Positions 9,316 to 20,224 of a stretch of DNA of 64,000 bases are shown here, piece by piece. Source of the stretch: Trichomonas vaginalis G3 (lineage: Eukaryota > Parabasalia > Trichomonadida > Trichomonadidae). Position numbers and translations under genes: made by a program. Location of the stretch: contig NC_067207.1 of assembly GCF_026262505.1 (NCBI RefSeq), positions 30,224,082 to 30,288,081 of the forward strand. Reading direction: 5' to 3'. The notes beneath the pieces were generated by a model, which searched no databases, was not told where the DNA came from, and saw only the letters and a list, made by a program, of their open reading frames with translations. Within the stretch, counting starts at the first letter, position 1, and every line of letters starts with the position of its first letter.

Positions 9316-12300
9316 ATGTTCCAAAAGCTAGTTTTTACGCATATCCTTTCTGAAAAATGCGTACATTTAGATGAGTTCAGTAAAACAGATGGGGTTATCA
9401 CAGTTGATACGGATTCTGACTCCAGTAATCTTGATCTTCCCACGTTAATGGATAATTCTGTCACAACTTTGAAACTCGGCCCCAATGTTAATTTCTTTTC
9501 ATTCACTCGATATTTCAAATATTTTCAAGTTATTGATTTAAGCAGTAACCAAGTTTCTCAGTTAGAAACAAATTTCAATTCTCTTCCGCAACTCAAAAAA
9601 GTAATCTTACCACAATCTATTACAAAAATTCCGAACAATTGCTTTGAAAATTCAGGAATTACTGAAATTAATATGGATTATATTAAAGAAATTAGCTCTA
9701 GAGCATTTTACGGATGTATTAATCTCCAGACCATCGATCTAAGCAAAGTTACATCAATTTCGGATAGTTCTTTTGAATATTCCGGTATCAAAGTTGCAGA
9801 TCTTAGCGAATTAACAATTACAACTATTCCAACAAGCGCCTTTGCTTCATGCTATCAATTGACTACAGTAACGCTTCCTTCTGGCAAAGAATTCGTTCTA
9901 AATGACAAATCCTTTTATCGTTGCTATAAATTAACAGCAATTACAGGAACAGTTAAACAAGTTGGTGTCAGTGCTTTAGCCTTCACAGGAATTTCAACAA
10001 TTACGTTTGCAGGAACAGAATTAATTTGCAAATCAAATTCCTTTGAAAAATCATCAATTGAGACCATTCAAGGACCTGAATGACTCATTACCGTTCAAGA
10101 TAGTGCCTTCAAGAACTGCTACAAACTGAAATCTTTTTCAAATAATCTTGTTCCTTCAATAGATATTACAGCAAAGAGTGTTTTCGAGAATTGTGTCCTC
10201 CTTACACTTGCAAAAGTCAGTTGCAGGAACTCCATCAATGAAGAAACATTTAGTAACTGCAAATCTCTTACAACAATCAATATTGATGTGACACATACAA
10301 GTCTTACGATCAAATCACAAGGTTTCTTTGCTTGTGACAAGCTTACAACGTTCACAGTCTCGAATACAGTTACTGATATTTTTTATGAAGAAAGATGTTT
10401 CGCGAAATGCTCATTATTGACATCAGTACCTAGGATCACCACTGCTTATGACTATTCTTTCATTGATTGCGTTAAATTAGTTTTACCAGAGACAATTAGT
10501 AATCCTGGCACTGGCTCCTTCATGGGATTAACAGCTATAACTACATTGAAGATAATAGGAGCAACAATAAACAAATTCGCGTTCATGAGATGTACAAATT
10601 TGAAATCTGTCACTTTACAAGATACAGATACAATTTCAGATAGCGCTTTCAATGGCTGTTCATCACTTACATCTGTAACGTTCCCTAGTAAGCCTATTAT
10701 CATAAATCCTTACGCATTTTACGGAACAGCGCTTACAACTGTAGATGTAAGTAAGGCAACAAGTATTGGAGCAGCAGCATTCCAAAATACGAAGCTCCAA
10801 ACAGTAACTGTTGGTAATAATTTCTCATCTCAAACATTACCTGAAAACCAACCATTCTACAACCTCCCAACCCTCACAAAAATTGTATTGGCAAGTTCGG
10901 CCACGCAATTTTACATCGAACCTTTCTTATTGTGTGAAAATCTTGCCGAAATTACAGTGAACGGCAATTTCAAGAACACAAATGGAATCATTACATCATC
11001 CGATGACAAGAAACTCATTTGTGTCCTCCCAACGATCAACATCAGCCAATATGAAATTCCAGATGTAGAAACAATCCAGAAATACGCCTTCCAGTCAAAC
11101 CAGTTCATTACATCAGCCACAGCATATTTCCCCAAGACATTGTCTTATACGTTCTTTAATTGCAGAAATTTGACTTCATTCTCTTACAGTCCTGACGCAT
11201 CGCAGACAGATCCATTGCAGCTTGAAGGTACATTTATGGACTGCCCAATGCTGAAAACTGTGACACTTAACGGTAAAGTTCAATCAATCGGAGATGATAC
11301 GTTCAGAAACTGCGTTAAATTAGTTGATTTCGTTATTCCTGATTCTGTTACAACAATTGGCCAATATTCTTTCGCCAATACCCAAAAGATTAAAAATCTT
11401 ACCTTAAATGGAGTGGTAACCATCTCTTCCTATGCATTTTATGAATCTCATATACGAAAATTAGCTATTGGAAAGGGTTTGAAGACCATAGGAACCTATG
11501 CTTTTGCTAATTCCAAGATATCATCGATTAATTTACCAATTTATTTATCAACCATTGGTGATCATGCCTTCTACAAGGCCGAAAAGCTCACTTCCATCAC
11601 TCTCCCGAACATTTACGAGATCAAATCCAATACTTTTTCAGGAACTAGCTTAACCCAAATAAATATACCACTATCAGTACACACAATCGCACCAAATGCC
11701 TTCGACCATATTTATTCCGCCTTAAAGTTCTCATTCCCTTCAGGAGGACATCCGAAATTTACGGTTTCCAACGACCATGAATTTATTGACAAATCCACGA
11801 GCAAGCTTCTCTTTACATTTGGAAACCTCACGAAGACGTACAAGATCTCCAATTCCGTTAAATCCTTAGATATAAATTCGATAAACACTAATTTCTACGA
11901 ACAGAGGAATACTGGCTATGCATATGATATTGGTGTCCAAACACTTATCATTCCAGCCACAGTTTCTTCATTTGATCCAAGTTGTCTCTCATCATCTTCA
12001 ACATTTTTAAGAACTCTTTGTTTTGAAGGAGACATTACCTTCACAGCTACTACTTTATCATCTACTAACATTGTTAACATCTTTGCTCCAGCATATACAG
12101 GTGGTTCGACCCAATTTACACAAGGAAATCAAAATATTCCAATTAAAAGGCAACCATGCGACCAAACATCGCCTTATCCAACTTCTTATCAAGAGATAAA
12201 TGATACATGTCCACCTCCTGAGGAGATAATCATTCCTGAACCAGATAATGAAACTAATTCTTCTCAAAAAGTTGAAACACCAGCTCCTGAGAGCAACAGT

Positions 12301-12759
12301 GGATTCATTCCATTGGCAGGATGGATGGTTGCCGTAGTAATTGTATTAGTTATCGTTATTGTCGGTTTAATTGTTTTGTATCTCGTAAATCAGAAAGCGA
12401 AATCCATCAGAAGAGAGAAAAGAGCACAAGCCAAGGCAGAGAAACTCAAACAGCAACAAGAGGCACTCAATAAAGAACAAGAACCACCGAAAGAACAACT
12501 CGATGAAGAGACGAAACAAGCTGTCGAAGCTGCTGTTGCAGAAACTCAACAACAAACAGATCAGAATGCAAAACAAGGTGAAGGTGATGTTGAGAAGACT
12601 AAAGATAATCCTTTGTTGACATTTGGTGACTCAAATGAAGACGCCTTCGGAGATGACGCCGAAGAACCTGCTGATTCACCATTGGCTCAGGATGATAATA
12701 AGGATAATAGTGATTCTTCTTCTTCTAACTCTGATGGAAAAGAATTGCAAGATATTTAA
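9316..12759 (+). CDS. BspA-like leucine-rich-repeat surface protein, interrupted by one in-frame TGA
   Basis: One reading frame runs 1148 codons with a single in-frame TGA at 10081-10083; the sequence on both sides is the same repeat type in the same frame. The body is a long run of BspA/Treponema-type LRRs (I…AF.GC..L..I.LP…I…AF). Near the C-terminus a single membrane helix (about 12,316-12,390, AGWMVAVVIVLVIVIVGLIV) is followed by a basic stop-transfer and a ~120-residue Q/E/D-rich cytoplasmic tail. Trichomonad homologues are surface-exposed and implicated in adhesion. No clear signal peptide is present. The TGA makes it a pseudogene unless it is a sequence error. Confidence 0.85.
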
Positions 12760-13372
12760 TTTTTTTTGCACGTCTTTAAAAAAAAATATAACAAATTTAT
12801 AATTAATTTTATAGTTTTTCATTGATTTTTTTCATTGAATTTAAACTTCATCACAATAATTTTCAATATGAAAAATAATTTTCAAAAATATCTGTTGATA
12901 TGCAAAATTTGTTTCAAATATTGGTTATATTATTTATGTTTTTATTCAGATTAACATTTAATTATGATATCTCAATTCATAATGAATTATCAAATTAGGC
13001 GGACATTTATATATAAAATAAGCTAATTATAAGCATTATAAAACATGTAATAAGTTTTTCACCTAAATAAGCTGTTTGATACTTTATTTGTAGGAATCAC
13101 TGCCATGTTTACTGATTGTTGGTTCCAATAGTTTAGTTTTTGCCAATTTTGTATCTTAGTGCTGTCATATTCTATGCGTTTGTTGTCAGAAATGTGTAAT
13201 TTTAAATTGAGATATATAATTTCATATGAGATAATACCATGAAATTCAGATAATTATATTTGCGATACAGTGATATTTTGGTTTTTAATGAGTAGTGACA
13301 AGATAATAAATCCGTTTACTAAATTTTTTTTTTGGCGCCTAAAAAAAATAATTTATTTTTAGGAAAATTTAA
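12760..13372. other. Intergenic region with an upstream GGCGCC box
   Basis: There is no gene here. Just upstream of the next start codon, at about 13,330-13,340, lies TTTTGGCGCC, which matches an E2F-like consensus (TTTSSCGC). That it acts as a promoter element is inference. Confidence 0.3.
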
Positions 13373-16300
13373 ATGTCTTATAAAACACCATTTACTCAGA
13401 AAAACTATAATCCGTGCGCGAATGTTGGAGTTCCACGTGCTAGTCCTCCCATTTCTCGTCAAGCATTTCCGAAAACTGTGTTAGGTGTTAGAAATGATAA
13501 CGACGATCCACACGAGCTTCCTACAAAGATATCTCAACTTAATTATAATCGAGAGCTTAATGCATTAAAAGAAAATATCGAGTTAAGAGATAAAGAAAAT
13601 TCTGATTTAATAAATAAGAAAATTCAGATGGAAAATGATTACAATATTAAGATCCAATCTTTACAGAACAAAAATTCTATGCTTAACAACGACATAAGAA
13701 CACAAGAAATGCAGCTTTCACAGTTTTATTCAAAATTGACTAACCAATTATCACGCCCTATTACAACTCTGAGGGACGCAACTGTTGCCATCTCCGATAT
13801 CATTGCAGAAAACCTTGCTCTCCAGAACAAAATCGATAAACTTTCAAAAACATTAATCGGCTACGACTCAGACATTGAAGTATTACGCGAAAAACTTCTT
13901 GCTGATAAAGAAGAAAAGTCAGCACTGAAGAAAAACATCAAGGCTTTAATGGAGCAACAAAAAAATGTTCCAGACGTTAATTCCATTATCCAGCCTTATG
14001 AAAAGAAGATAGAAATACTAAATCAAAAGCTAGCTGATATGCAGGACAAATACATGCAAAGCCAAAAAGCCGTTGATGAACAAGAATCTTCTGTTATTTC
14101 TTTGAAGGACAAGCTTGATCAACTTCAGAAGAACCCACAACCAGCACAATTACCTGATAGTACTAAACAATTATACGAATCAAAGATTTCATTGTTACAA
14201 GAAAGATTTAATATCTCAGAAAAAGAAAACCAACAGAAATCAGAAGAGATCAAGAAGCTTAATGAAACAATAAACCAGAAAGAAGCTAAGATTGCAGAAC
14301 TTTCTGCTAAAATCGAAATTCTTCAAAATACAATTTCAGAAAGCGAATATTCAGTTCAACAATCTAAGGATAAGATTTCAGACCTTAAGAAGAAATTATC
14401 ACAATCCAATGACATGGTCCGATCTGTCAATGTTGAACTCGACGCAGCACATTCTAAATCATCAGAACTTGAAATTCGTGTTTCACAGTTAAATGAAGAA
14501 AAGTCTAAACTCGAAACACAACTTAATGAACAGAAAAGTGGTCAAAACTCAATCAATCAACATCTTGAATCAGAAAATGAATTTTTACATGAATCATTAA
14601 GTAATCTTGAGAATACACTTAATTCACAACGCGAAGAGATCAGCAAACTTTATCAAACAAGATTTGTTTTGTTGAACAATCTTGAACGAACAGAAAATCT
14701 TCTTCGTGAACACGAATCAATTGTAGAACGTGCACTTGAATCTAAGACAAAAGCGGAAGAATCACTTGACTCATTCATGAAACAGATCAATGCCGAACGA
14801 GAAGTCGAAGATCGTTCATTCAACGATGCATTCGACCATGTCCTTGATGTCCTTCCAGTTAGTGTTGTTGACCAAGTCTCACGATTGAACGGTCTTCCTA
14901 AATCAGAAATCTTCCGCTGTACTATTGATGCCATTCTCTCTGACAGCAAAGATCTGAACACATCAGAACAAAGTGTTGAATACAGCAACCTCGAGAAACG
15001 TCATCAAGCACTTCTTGAACAACTTCAGTACTGTGTTGATTTCATTCGTAAAATCTCACGTTCACAGATCAATGTTATTGGTCAAGATGGTCGTACAGAG
15101 ATTATCCAACAATGTGCACGTCTTGGCAAGTTCATTGATGATCACAAAATCTATCTTCCTAACAAAGAATTTTCAAGAATCTCAATGTTCGATCCAGTTA
15201 CAATGAACAATCCAGAAAACATTGCTAAACTTTTCTTCGACTTCGTTGATGATTCATTGATCGATCAATCTCCATATGTTGAATTGTACACATTGTTCTG
15301 CATCTACGCACAAATCAACATGTCCTTGACAGATTCAGCAGAGACCGTTCTTTCATTACAGAACGAACTTAAAGAATCAAAATCATATATTAAGTCACTT
15401 TTAAGTCAACTTGACTCACAATCACAACAAACACAAGAACTTAGTGAAATCAAAGATAAACTCAAAGAAGTTATTCCTAATTTTGTTGATGATTTTACAG
15501 GCGACTTCAAACGAGACTTTGAACAATTTATTGATATTGTTTCATCAGAATTCACACCATCACATGCTGTTGTTGATTTAGAACAAAAACTTTCAGAAAC
15601 ACTTCGTCGTTTAGAAGAAAGCGAAAATCAAAATTCACATGAACGTCTTTCATATGAACGTGAACGAAATGAATTTTGCAACAAATTCAACAAATTAATT
15701 TGTGTTTTAGAGAATGAGCTTTCATTAGCTAAAGAACAATTCAATGATCTTTCCCATAAGAAAGCAGAAGAAGACGAAATGTACAGATCTAAAATCGAAG
15801 AACTTGAATTACAAAATGCAGAACTCTCTAAAATCAGTGACAAAAGTTATTCAGAAGATTTGACGAACAAAGAAAAATTAACAACAGTTTTAGATGAACT
15901 TGAAAAAGTTACATCAGAAAAGAAATCATTAGAACTTGAATTAACAAAATGCAAGAAAGAACTTTCAGACATTATTGAACAAGCACACAATGATGTCCAT
16001 AAACTTATTGATAAACTGAACCGTGAGAAATCTAAAACATCAATTTACAAATCTCGTGCTCTTTCAGCCGAATCAAAGAACAACGATGTCATCATTGAAG
16101 TTCGAAAGCGAACAGATTCATTGGCATCACAATATGGCACATCCATTGTTGCATTGCAGAATGACTTGAAACAAGAACGAGAGAAAGTCACAAATATTAA
16201 CAAAGAGAAAGATATATTAAGTGACGAAAACATTCGACTTAAAACAGAAATCTCTAAATTGAAAGTTCAATTGCGAACATTAACAATCAATAACGAAGAC

Positions 16301-17083
16301 TTGAAGACGAATCTTGAAACAGAACGTTCAAACAACTCAGCCAAGATTGCATCTCTCAATATTTCAACATCATCAAAGATTGATGGTTATAACAAGTCAT
16401 TTTCAGATCTTCGAAACAAGTTCAGAGAAGGAATTGCAAAAATATCTGGTTTCGATATCAAGAGTTTACCAGAAGATGACGACGAATTAATTGATAGTGC
16501 ATACAGATTTGTCAACGAAATTATGAATTCAGAAACAGCGAAAGTCACACAGGATGCTTTATACCTCAGAAAAGTTTTACGTATTGAAGGAACAGACAAA
16601 CATCTTTCAGATGTATTCTCAGACATGAGATCTAAAATTGCAAAGCTCGATGACAAGTGCAGTGCAATTCAGTCAGAGAATGAAAGAATACAGACACAGA
16701 CAGAGAGAACTATGAGAGACAACGAACGTCTCCAGTCATCACAGGAAGAACTCCTTCAATGGAGTAGATGGGGAAGGTCTTTGTTCAGACAGATATCAGA
16801 CATGTCTCCACAAGGACAGAAAGACAAAGACATAAGGTTGACAATCGAGGAACAGTTCATTGGTTCTCTCGGTTTCGGTTCATTGAGAAGCAAACTCTCA
16901 ATTTTGAGGAGTGAGAAACAATTCTTGCTCTCTCACTCGATTCCTGGATCATCAAAAACAAATACAAATTCGATAAGACCTGTTGCAATGGTAATCGTGT
17001 TTTCAAACATTTTACAAGGAATCTCTGGAACTCAAAAGTCTACGATATTAATCAAGGAGAAGAAACCTGCTCCAAAATTGTAA
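13373..17083 (+). CDS. Large coiled-coil protein
   Basis: This is an intact 1236-residue protein. A ~55-residue non-helical N-terminus rich in Pro/Asn is followed by almost continuous heptad-repeat coiled coil, interrupted by short breaks around residues 490-520 and 600-660. The C-terminal ~100 residues (from about LQWSRWGRSLFRQ) are globular, ending in a basic tail. Long coiled-coil proteins of this kind are abundant in trichomonads, where automatic annotation often labels them as inclusion-protein-like. They probably serve as cytoskeletal or tethering scaffolds. The start is the first ATG of the frame. No enzymatic motif is seen. Confidence 0.85.
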   Translation: MSYKTPFTQKNYNPCANVGVPRASPPISRQAFPKTVLGVRNDNDDPHELPTKISQLNYNRELNALKENIELRDKENSDLINKKIQMENDYNIKIQSLQNKNSMLNNDIRTQEMQLSQFYSKLTNQLSRPITTLRDATVAISDIIAENLALQNKIDKLSKTLIGYDSDIEVLREKLLADKEEKSALKKNIKALMEQQKNVPDVNSIIQPYEKKIEILNQKLADMQDKYMQSQKAVDEQESSVISLKDKLDQLQKNPQPAQLPDSTKQLYESKISLLQERFNISEKENQQKSEEIKKLNETINQKEAKIAELSAKIEILQNTISESEYSVQQSKDKISDLKKKLSQSNDMVRSVNVELDAAHSKSSELEIRVSQLNEEKSKLETQLNEQKSGQNSINQHLESENEFLHESLSNLENTLNSQREEISKLYQTRFVLLNNLERTENLLREHESIVERALESKTKAEESLDSFMKQINAEREVEDRSFNDAFDHVLDVLPVSVVDQVSRLNGLPKSEIFRCTIDAILSDSKDLNTSEQSVEYSNLEKRHQALLEQLQYCVDFIRKISRSQINVIGQDGRTEIIQQCARLGKFIDDHKIYLPNKEFSRISMFDPVTMNNPENIAKLFFDFVDDSLIDQSPYVELYTLFCIYAQINMSLTDSAETVLSLQNELKESKSYIKSLLSQLDSQSQQTQELSEIKDKLKEVIPNFVDDFTGDFKRDFEQFIDIVSSEFTPSHAVVDLEQKLSETLRRLEESENQNSHERLSYERERNEFCNKFNKLICVLENELSLAKEQFNDLSHKKAEEDEMYRSKIEELELQNAELSKISDKSYSEDLTNKEKLTTVLDELEKVTSEKKSLELELTKCKKELSDIIEQAHNDVHKLIDKLNREKSKTSIYKSRALSAESKNNDVIIEVRKRTDSLASQYGTSIVALQNDLKQEREKVTNINKEKDILSDENIRLKTEISKLKVQLRTLTINNEDLKTNLETERSNNSAKIASLNISTSSKIDGYNKSFSDLRNKFREGIAKISGFDIKSLPEDDDELIDSAYRFVNEIMNSETAKVTQDALYLRKVLRIEGTDKHLSDVFSDMRSKIAKLDDKCSAIQSENERIQTQTERTMRDNERLQSSQEELLQWSRWGRSLFRQISDMSPQGQKDKDIRLTIEEQFIGSLGFGSLRSKLSILRSEKQFLLSHSIPGSSKTNTNSIRPVAMVIVFSNILQGISGTQKSTILIKEKKPAPKL

Positions 17084-17086
17084 TTT

Positions 17087-18124
17087 TTAAATATTTTTTT
17101 GTCTATATTTCTCATCTTCATTTTTATCTTTATCTTTTGGAACTATGAAGCATGCTAGAAGATTTTCCTGCAAATTTGGATAAATAAGGTAATAAAACTG
17201 TGATTTTTTTGGTTTTTGTGTCATGAAACAAAATTCTGTATAAAAACTTGGAATTTGATAAATATCAGAATAAATTTGATCTTCTCTTTCAAATGTAACA
17301 GTTCCTCCTGTACTTATTGAATTTGATTCAATACATGAATCAGTAATAGTCAATGTGTAACCTTTATAAGAAATATCAAACATATATACTGGAGTGTTAT
17401 TTAAAAATACGCAATGATCGACATTAGTATTATAATTACAACGAAATAGAACTTGGTCATTGTCTGTACCGCATTTATTTCCAATAACATTGCAATAAGA
17501 AACTGTTTGTATATATGAATCATTATTACTCCAAAATTCAAGAGATGGACTTCCACCTTGGTTGTTTTCTTTGAATGTTGAGAAATTACATGTACTTGAT
17601 TTTCCATCAAGGATACTATGTATTGATGAACCTGCAGTGCATTTGTTGTAAGTGATGTTGTTATTCTCAAAACGTAGATCACCCCATGCAATATCAAATG
17701 CATACCATCCTTCTGATTCACTTTCTCCGCATTTTGAAACTGAAATTTGAAAAGCGTAGTTTTTATAATCAGGAGAATATTTAACCCATTGATAAAATGA
17801 CATGTAATCACTTGCTATTGACTCAGAATATGAATTTCGTTGTTGAACAAACTGTCCTGACTGATGGCAGTCATAGTAAACGGATCCACCTTCTGAAGTG
17901 GATTTGCATCTAGTAAATTTATTGTCTTCAAGTAATGTGCAAATTTCATTATCTCTTTTGATATAAATGGCACTCTTTGATTTGCATTCGTCAAAAATGC
18001 AAAAATAAACGTAATAACTCTTAGAGCCTGTAGTATTATATAATGCTGTGACATCATTTGTTTGTGTGACTTTATCTTTCTCCTCAAAATAATCAGTCCA
18101 ATTGAACTTTCTTGCATTTTTCAT
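17087..18124 (-). CDS. Parallel beta-helix-type repeat protein (possibly truncated)
   Basis: The protein has 345 residues with irregular repeats rich in Asn, Cys and Ser (…FENNNITYNKC…, …CNFSTFKENNQGG…, …YCNVIGNKC…), the pattern of right-handed parallel beta-helix proteins. Relatives are often extracellular, but there is no signal peptide or membrane helix here. The C-terminus ends abruptly in a charged Lys/Asp/Glu stretch, so it may be missing its anchor region. It lies tail-to-tail with the coiled-coil gene, with only 3 nt between stops. Confidence 0.55.
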   Translation of the reverse strand: MKNARKFNWTDYFEEKDKVTQTNDVTALYNTTGSKSYYVYFCIFDECKSKSAIYIKRDNEICTLLEDNKFTRCKSTSEGGSVYYDCHQSGQFVQQRNSYSESIASDYMSFYQWVKYSPDYKNYAFQISVSKCGESESEGWYAFDIAWGDLRFENNNITYNKCTAGSSIHSILDGKSSTCNFSTFKENNQGGSPSLEFWSNNDSYIQTVSYCNVIGNKCGTDNDQVLFRCNYNTNVDHCVFLNNTPVYMFDISYKGYTLTITDSCIESNSISTGGTVTFEREDQIYSDIYQIPSFYTEFCFMTQKPKKSQFYYLIYPNLQENLLACFIVPKDKDKNEDEKYRQKNI

Positions 18125-18404
18125 ATTTGAATTGTACTTCTAAGCATGTGGATTGTTCAACCAATTTACTGAGCTGAGACTGAAGTATTTCAACATAGAT
18201 TTCGATTTGCATATTTATTGTTGATCGATATTGGATCCCACTTTTTCAAATATAAAAGTGACAATTTGCATAAAATTTGTAAAATAATAGTTCAAAATAA
18301 CCGTTTTTTCAATTTTTTCCAGATTGTTTCTTCTATATTTCGCATTTTCCCTTAATTCACCTAGAATGCATTTGTAATAATTCCGCTGATACATTATATA
18401 TATA
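18125..18404. other. Host spacer left of the Maverick
   Basis: No gene or repeat is recognised between the beta-helix gene and the Maverick target duplication. Confidence 0.5.
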
Positions 18405-18410
18405 AAAATA
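18405..18410. repeat. Left target-site duplication AAAATA
   Basis: The 6-bp AAAATA immediately before the terminal AGTAGTAGGATAGG is repeated exactly after the right terminus (40,275-40,280). A 6-bp duplication is the Maverick/Polinton signature. Confidence 0.92.
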
Positions 18411-19212
18411 AGTAGTAGGATAGGGCGGGGTGTGTGACTTTTTTTGTTACATCTATATATAGACGATGCATTAAAATATATTTATTTATAAATCATTAAA
18501 AAATTAACATTAATTTTAAAATAATTTATTTTTTTATCTTTTATAAAAGAAGCTATATATAGATGATGTCAGATATTCCGCGATTAATTAAACATTGTTT
18601 AAATCCTGAATGGGTTAAACTTCAATTTAAAAATGAAGATTGTGAATTATTAAATGAATATGAAAGCCAAAATAAGCTAATGAGGTATAAATATAATGAT
18701 AGGGAATATTTAATTTCATGGAATCAATGGAGTCATAATCAAAGACCTCATAAACGAGAAGAAGAAATTGAAAATAATGAAATGGAAATCATTGATGACA
18801 TTAAAGAGGATGGAATTCCTAAATTTTGTAGAAAAACCTTTAGAACTAAGTTAGGAGCATATAAACGTAGAGTATTAAATCCTGAATATCTTAAACATCA
18901 ATTTAAAAAGGAAGACTGTGAATTATTAAACGCTAATGAATATGAAAATGCTAAATCAAAACTGAGATATAAATATATTGGAAGTGATGAAAGGTGTAAA
19001 GATAAAGATAAAGTTTATTCAGTTTCATATAATAACTGGCACACGTTAGGGATAAGAAAACATTTAGGAGATTATGGTAAAAGTTCTGAATTCTTCAAAT
19101 CTAGTATGTACGAGAGAATAAAAGAAATTAGAAATAATTATTTTCATGAATGAAAGATTCACTACCATAATGAAATAAAAAATAAAAAAATAAACTTTAA
19201 AAATTCATGTCT
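18411..19212 (+). repeat. Left terminal inverted repeat of element 1
   Basis: Its reverse complement matches 39,370-40,274 from the outermost AGTAGTAGG to the inner AATTCATGTCT. It is about 100 bp shorter than the right copy because the right TIR carries extra sequence between its terminus and the TIR gene. Confidence 0.92.
18563..19153 (+). CDS. TIR-encoded protein, left copy
   Basis: The 196-residue protein is built of two related ~55-residue repeats (LNPEW.KLQFK.EDCELLN.YE… and LNPEY.KHQFKKEDCELLN…), each ending in a Y..S…W segment. The repeats loosely recall CapR/treble-clef-like modules that have lost their cysteines, suggesting nucleic-acid binding; this is inference. The right-TIR copy differs by one residue (ERIKEI versus ERVKEI). 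The gene lies within the TIR and is therefore present twice per element and transcribed inward from both ends. Confidence 0.8.
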   Translation: MMSDIPRLIKHCLNPEWVKLQFKNEDCELLNEYESQNKLMRYKYNDREYLISWNQWSHNQRPHKREEEIENNEMEIIDDIKEDGIPKFCRKTFRTKLGAYKRRVLNPEYLKHQFKKEDCELLNANEYENAKSKLRYKYIGSDERCKDKDKVYSVSYNNWHTLGIRKHLGDYGKSSEFFKSSMYERIKEIRNNYFHE

Positions 19213-19238
19213 CAGAATCAACATTGAACTTTAAGAAA

Positions 19239-19607
19239 CTAATGATTATTTGAATTTATGAAATCAATTATTTGATTCATTCTTTCTTCAATCTCTTCTA
19301 TTCTTTTTGTTAAATCATCTATTTTCATTAATGAGGTGATTCTTGATTGAGGAATAGATTTCAAACTAACCACCCCCTTTATTTTTGAAATTTTGAATCC
19401 ATCAACTTTAAACATTTTATTCAATTTACACGTTGTCAATTCTTCAAATAATTTTTTATTGTTAGCATAATAGTCATTAAATTCTTCAACAGATGAAAAA
19501 ATTTTTATTTCAGTAATTGGTTTAACAACGTTTATTTTTTGTTGAACATTTTCACTTTCATTTATTTCTTCCTCCTCTGTTTCATTTATTTTTAAAATCG
19601 GTTTCAT
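19239..19607 (-). CDS. Small Glu/Lys-rich protein of element 1, unknown
   Basis: This 122-residue protein has an acidic N-terminus, a compact middle segment (FNDYYANNKKLFEELTTCKL then a Lys/Gly-rich beta-like stretch) and a C-terminal ~30-residue coiled coil (DDLTKRIEEIEERMNQIIDF), suggesting oligomerisation. I do not recognise the family. It sits just inside the left TIR and is oriented outward, towards the TIR gene. Confidence 0.6.
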   Translation of the reverse strand: MKPILKINETEEEEINESENVQQKINVVKPITEIKIFSSVEEFNDYYANNKKLFEELTTCKLNKMFKVDGFKISKIKGVVSLKSIPQSRITSLMKIDDLTKRIEEIEERMNQIIDFINSNNH

Positions 19608-19673
19608 TTATCATTAAATAAAAATTAGAATATAAGTGATGAAATATATTTTTTAATTAATATTAAATCAGAA

Positions 19674-19910
19674 ATGGCTGCAGGATTCTTTAAAAAATTA
19701 TGGGATGGAATTAAGAAAGCTGCGGGTTGGGTTTATAAAAAGATTATTAAACCCATTGCAAACTTTTTGGCACCAGTAGCGAAAACGGCAGGAACTATCA
19801 TAGGTGGAGTATTAGGTACTAAAGCAGGTAATCCGGCGATGGGAGCACAAGCAGGTAACGCAGTTGGTGGAATAGCTGAAGGAATACTTAATAAAATAGG
19901 AGGTAGATAG
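19674..19910 (+). CDS. Short amphipathic, glycine-rich protein (capsid-associated candidate)
   Basis: The protein has 78 residues. The N-terminus, MAAGFFKKLWDGIKKAAGWV, is a strongly amphipathic cationic helix, followed by an Ala/Gly-rich hydrophobic segment with GXXXG-like spacing (GTIIGGVLGTKAG, GNAVGGIAEG). The layout is that of membrane-active or DNA-condensing minor virion proteins encoded beside capsid genes. Its N-terminus is clearly related to that of the next gene (MAAGIFKKLWDKVK…), which lies on the opposite strand and converges on it. Confidence 0.7.
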   Translation: MAAGFFKKLWDGIKKAAGWVYKKIIKPIANFLAPVAKTAGTIIGGVLGTKAGNPAMGAQAGNAVGGIAEGILNKIGGR

Positions 19911-19939
19911 TGGAAAAATAAATTATTTTAAAATTATTT

Positions 19940-20155
19940 TTATCTTAGTATCGGTTGTAGTCTTTGATAAACTTTTTCTCCTTTATTTAATATTTCTCTT
20001 ATTGGGGCGGCTTTTGGTGTTATTGATTCAGCAACGTCACTAATTGCTTCTTTATTCTTAAATATCCAATTTGCTCCCTTCTTCAATGTTTCCCAAACTT
20101 TACTCGCTCCTCTTTTTACTTTATCCCACAGTTTCTTAAATATACCTGCAGCCAT
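19940..20155 (-). CDS. Short amphipathic basic protein, paralogue of 19674-19910
   Basis: The protein has 71 residues and begins MAAGIFKKLWDKVKRGASK, sharing the MAAG[FI]FKKLWD start and amphipathic helix with the upstream + strand gene. Its C-terminal half differs (helical, charged, no Gly-rich segment). It converges with 19674-19910 and diverges from the capsid gene at 20225. It is a candidate minor virion protein by position and composition. The function is not proven. Confidence 0.65.
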   Translation of the reverse strand: MAAGIFKKLWDKVKRGASKVWETLKKGANWIFKNKEAISDVAESITPKAAPIREILNKGEKVYQRLQPILR

Positions 20156-20224
20156 AGTTGATTATTTCATTAAAATTAAAAATTCATTTTCATCTTTTAA
20201 TTTTGATTTTTTATTTAATAATAA

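Noticed and set aside
14653-16656. Several antisense frames within the coiled-coil gene
   Set aside because: They are shadows of the codon bias of the 1236-residue gene.
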